Below, piece by piece: positions 5,124 through 5,226 of a stretch of 5,226 bases of DNA. The stretch lies in the NCBI GenBank assembly GCA_039029935.1, contig JBCCFC010000994.1, positions 1-5,226 of the forward strand. The letters run 5' to 3'. The notes beneath the pieces were generated by a model. It made no database searches and was not told the origin of the DNA. It saw only the letters and a list, made by a program, of their open reading frames with translations. How positions within the stretch are numbered: the first letter of the stretch is position 1; each line of letters begins with the position of its first letter. The DNA comes from G039029935 sp039029935 (GTDB lineage Bacteria > Chloroflexota > Anaerolineae > Caldilineales > Caldilineaceae). The position numbers and the translations under genes were made by a program.

Positions 5124-5226
5124 CGGGGGAACGGCATTCACCAGACTTTCTCCCATTGATTCAAGCATTGGCTTTGACTTTGCATTGGCAACCCAACTCG
5201 GCTGATTGTCCGGGAAAAAGTTCAGG
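5124..5226. other. Unassigned sequence interrupting or replacing the 3' half of tRNA-Leu
   Basis: This 103-base stretch follows the tRNA anticodon arm. It does not fold into the missing variable arm, T-arm and acceptor strand. It holds an 8-bp direct repeat GCATTGGC (5165-5172 and 5182-5189) and GGGGGA/TCTCCC (5125-5130 with 5149-5154), which can pair. On the minus strand it is open in one frame from the window edge, and that frame continues through the tRNA to a stop at 5025-5027. It could be the start of an intron, the 3' end of an inserted gene read leftward, or a recombination scar. Nothing in it is recognised with confidence. Confidence 0.4.

Noticed and set aside
5156..5172. TTCAAGC as a T-loop of the tRNA.
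   Set aside because: It fits the loop pattern, but the flanking five-base strands (ATTGA and ATTGG) do not pair and no acceptor strand follows.

Overview
The window carries a compact bacterial glycine cleavage operon, gcvT-gcvH-gcvP, read left to right. It is preceded by the 3' end of a glycine riboswitch and followed by a small antitoxin-like ORF and the first half of a tRNA-Leu(UAA) gene. The host is a bacterium: Shine-Dalgarno sites, a sigma-70 type promoter and a riboswitch-terminator are all visible. The fused one-chain GcvP, moderate GC and low-complexity 7/8/16-nt tandem arrays between genes would fit a filamentous lineage such as Chloroflexota or Cyanobacteria. That placement is a guess, because nothing in the window fixes the phylum.

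Layout. Bases 1-36 are the tail of a glycine aptamer cut by the window edge. Bases 37-72 are an intrinsic terminator directly behind it. Bases 83-217 are two kinds of tandem array (16-nt and 7-nt units), ending a few bases before the gcvT ribosome binding site. gcvT is 232-1359. Its stop codon lies inside the first unit of an 8-nt array (1354-1447), which is followed by pyrimidine-rich 7- and 8-nt units (1454-1510) up to the gcvH ribosome binding site. gcvH is 1528-1911. gcvP is 1920-4826, only 8 nt after gcvH. A 59-codon ORF (4826-5005) overlaps the gcvP stop as TAATG. A perfect consensus promoter (TTGACA, 17 nt, TATAAT) then drives a tRNA-Leu(UAA) whose 5' half (5081-5123) is well formed. 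No matching T-arm or 3' acceptor strand is present in the last 103 bases.

How the parts work together. GcvP (PLP enzyme) decarboxylates glycine and passes the aminomethyl group to the lipoyl arm of GcvH. GcvT then moves the one-carbon unit to tetrahydrofolate and releases ammonia. The L-protein (lipoamide dehydrogenase) is not in the window. A glycine riboswitch upstream fits substrate-responsive control of the whole operon, probably by attenuation at the terminator.

The gcv genes themselves look ordinary and intact. The points worth a second look are the interrupted tRNA-Leu, the N-terminally truncated Phd/YefM-like ORF coupled to gcvP, the repeat arrays flanking gcvT (with a 25-of-26 inverted match between them), and a three-copy in-frame repeat inside GcvP.
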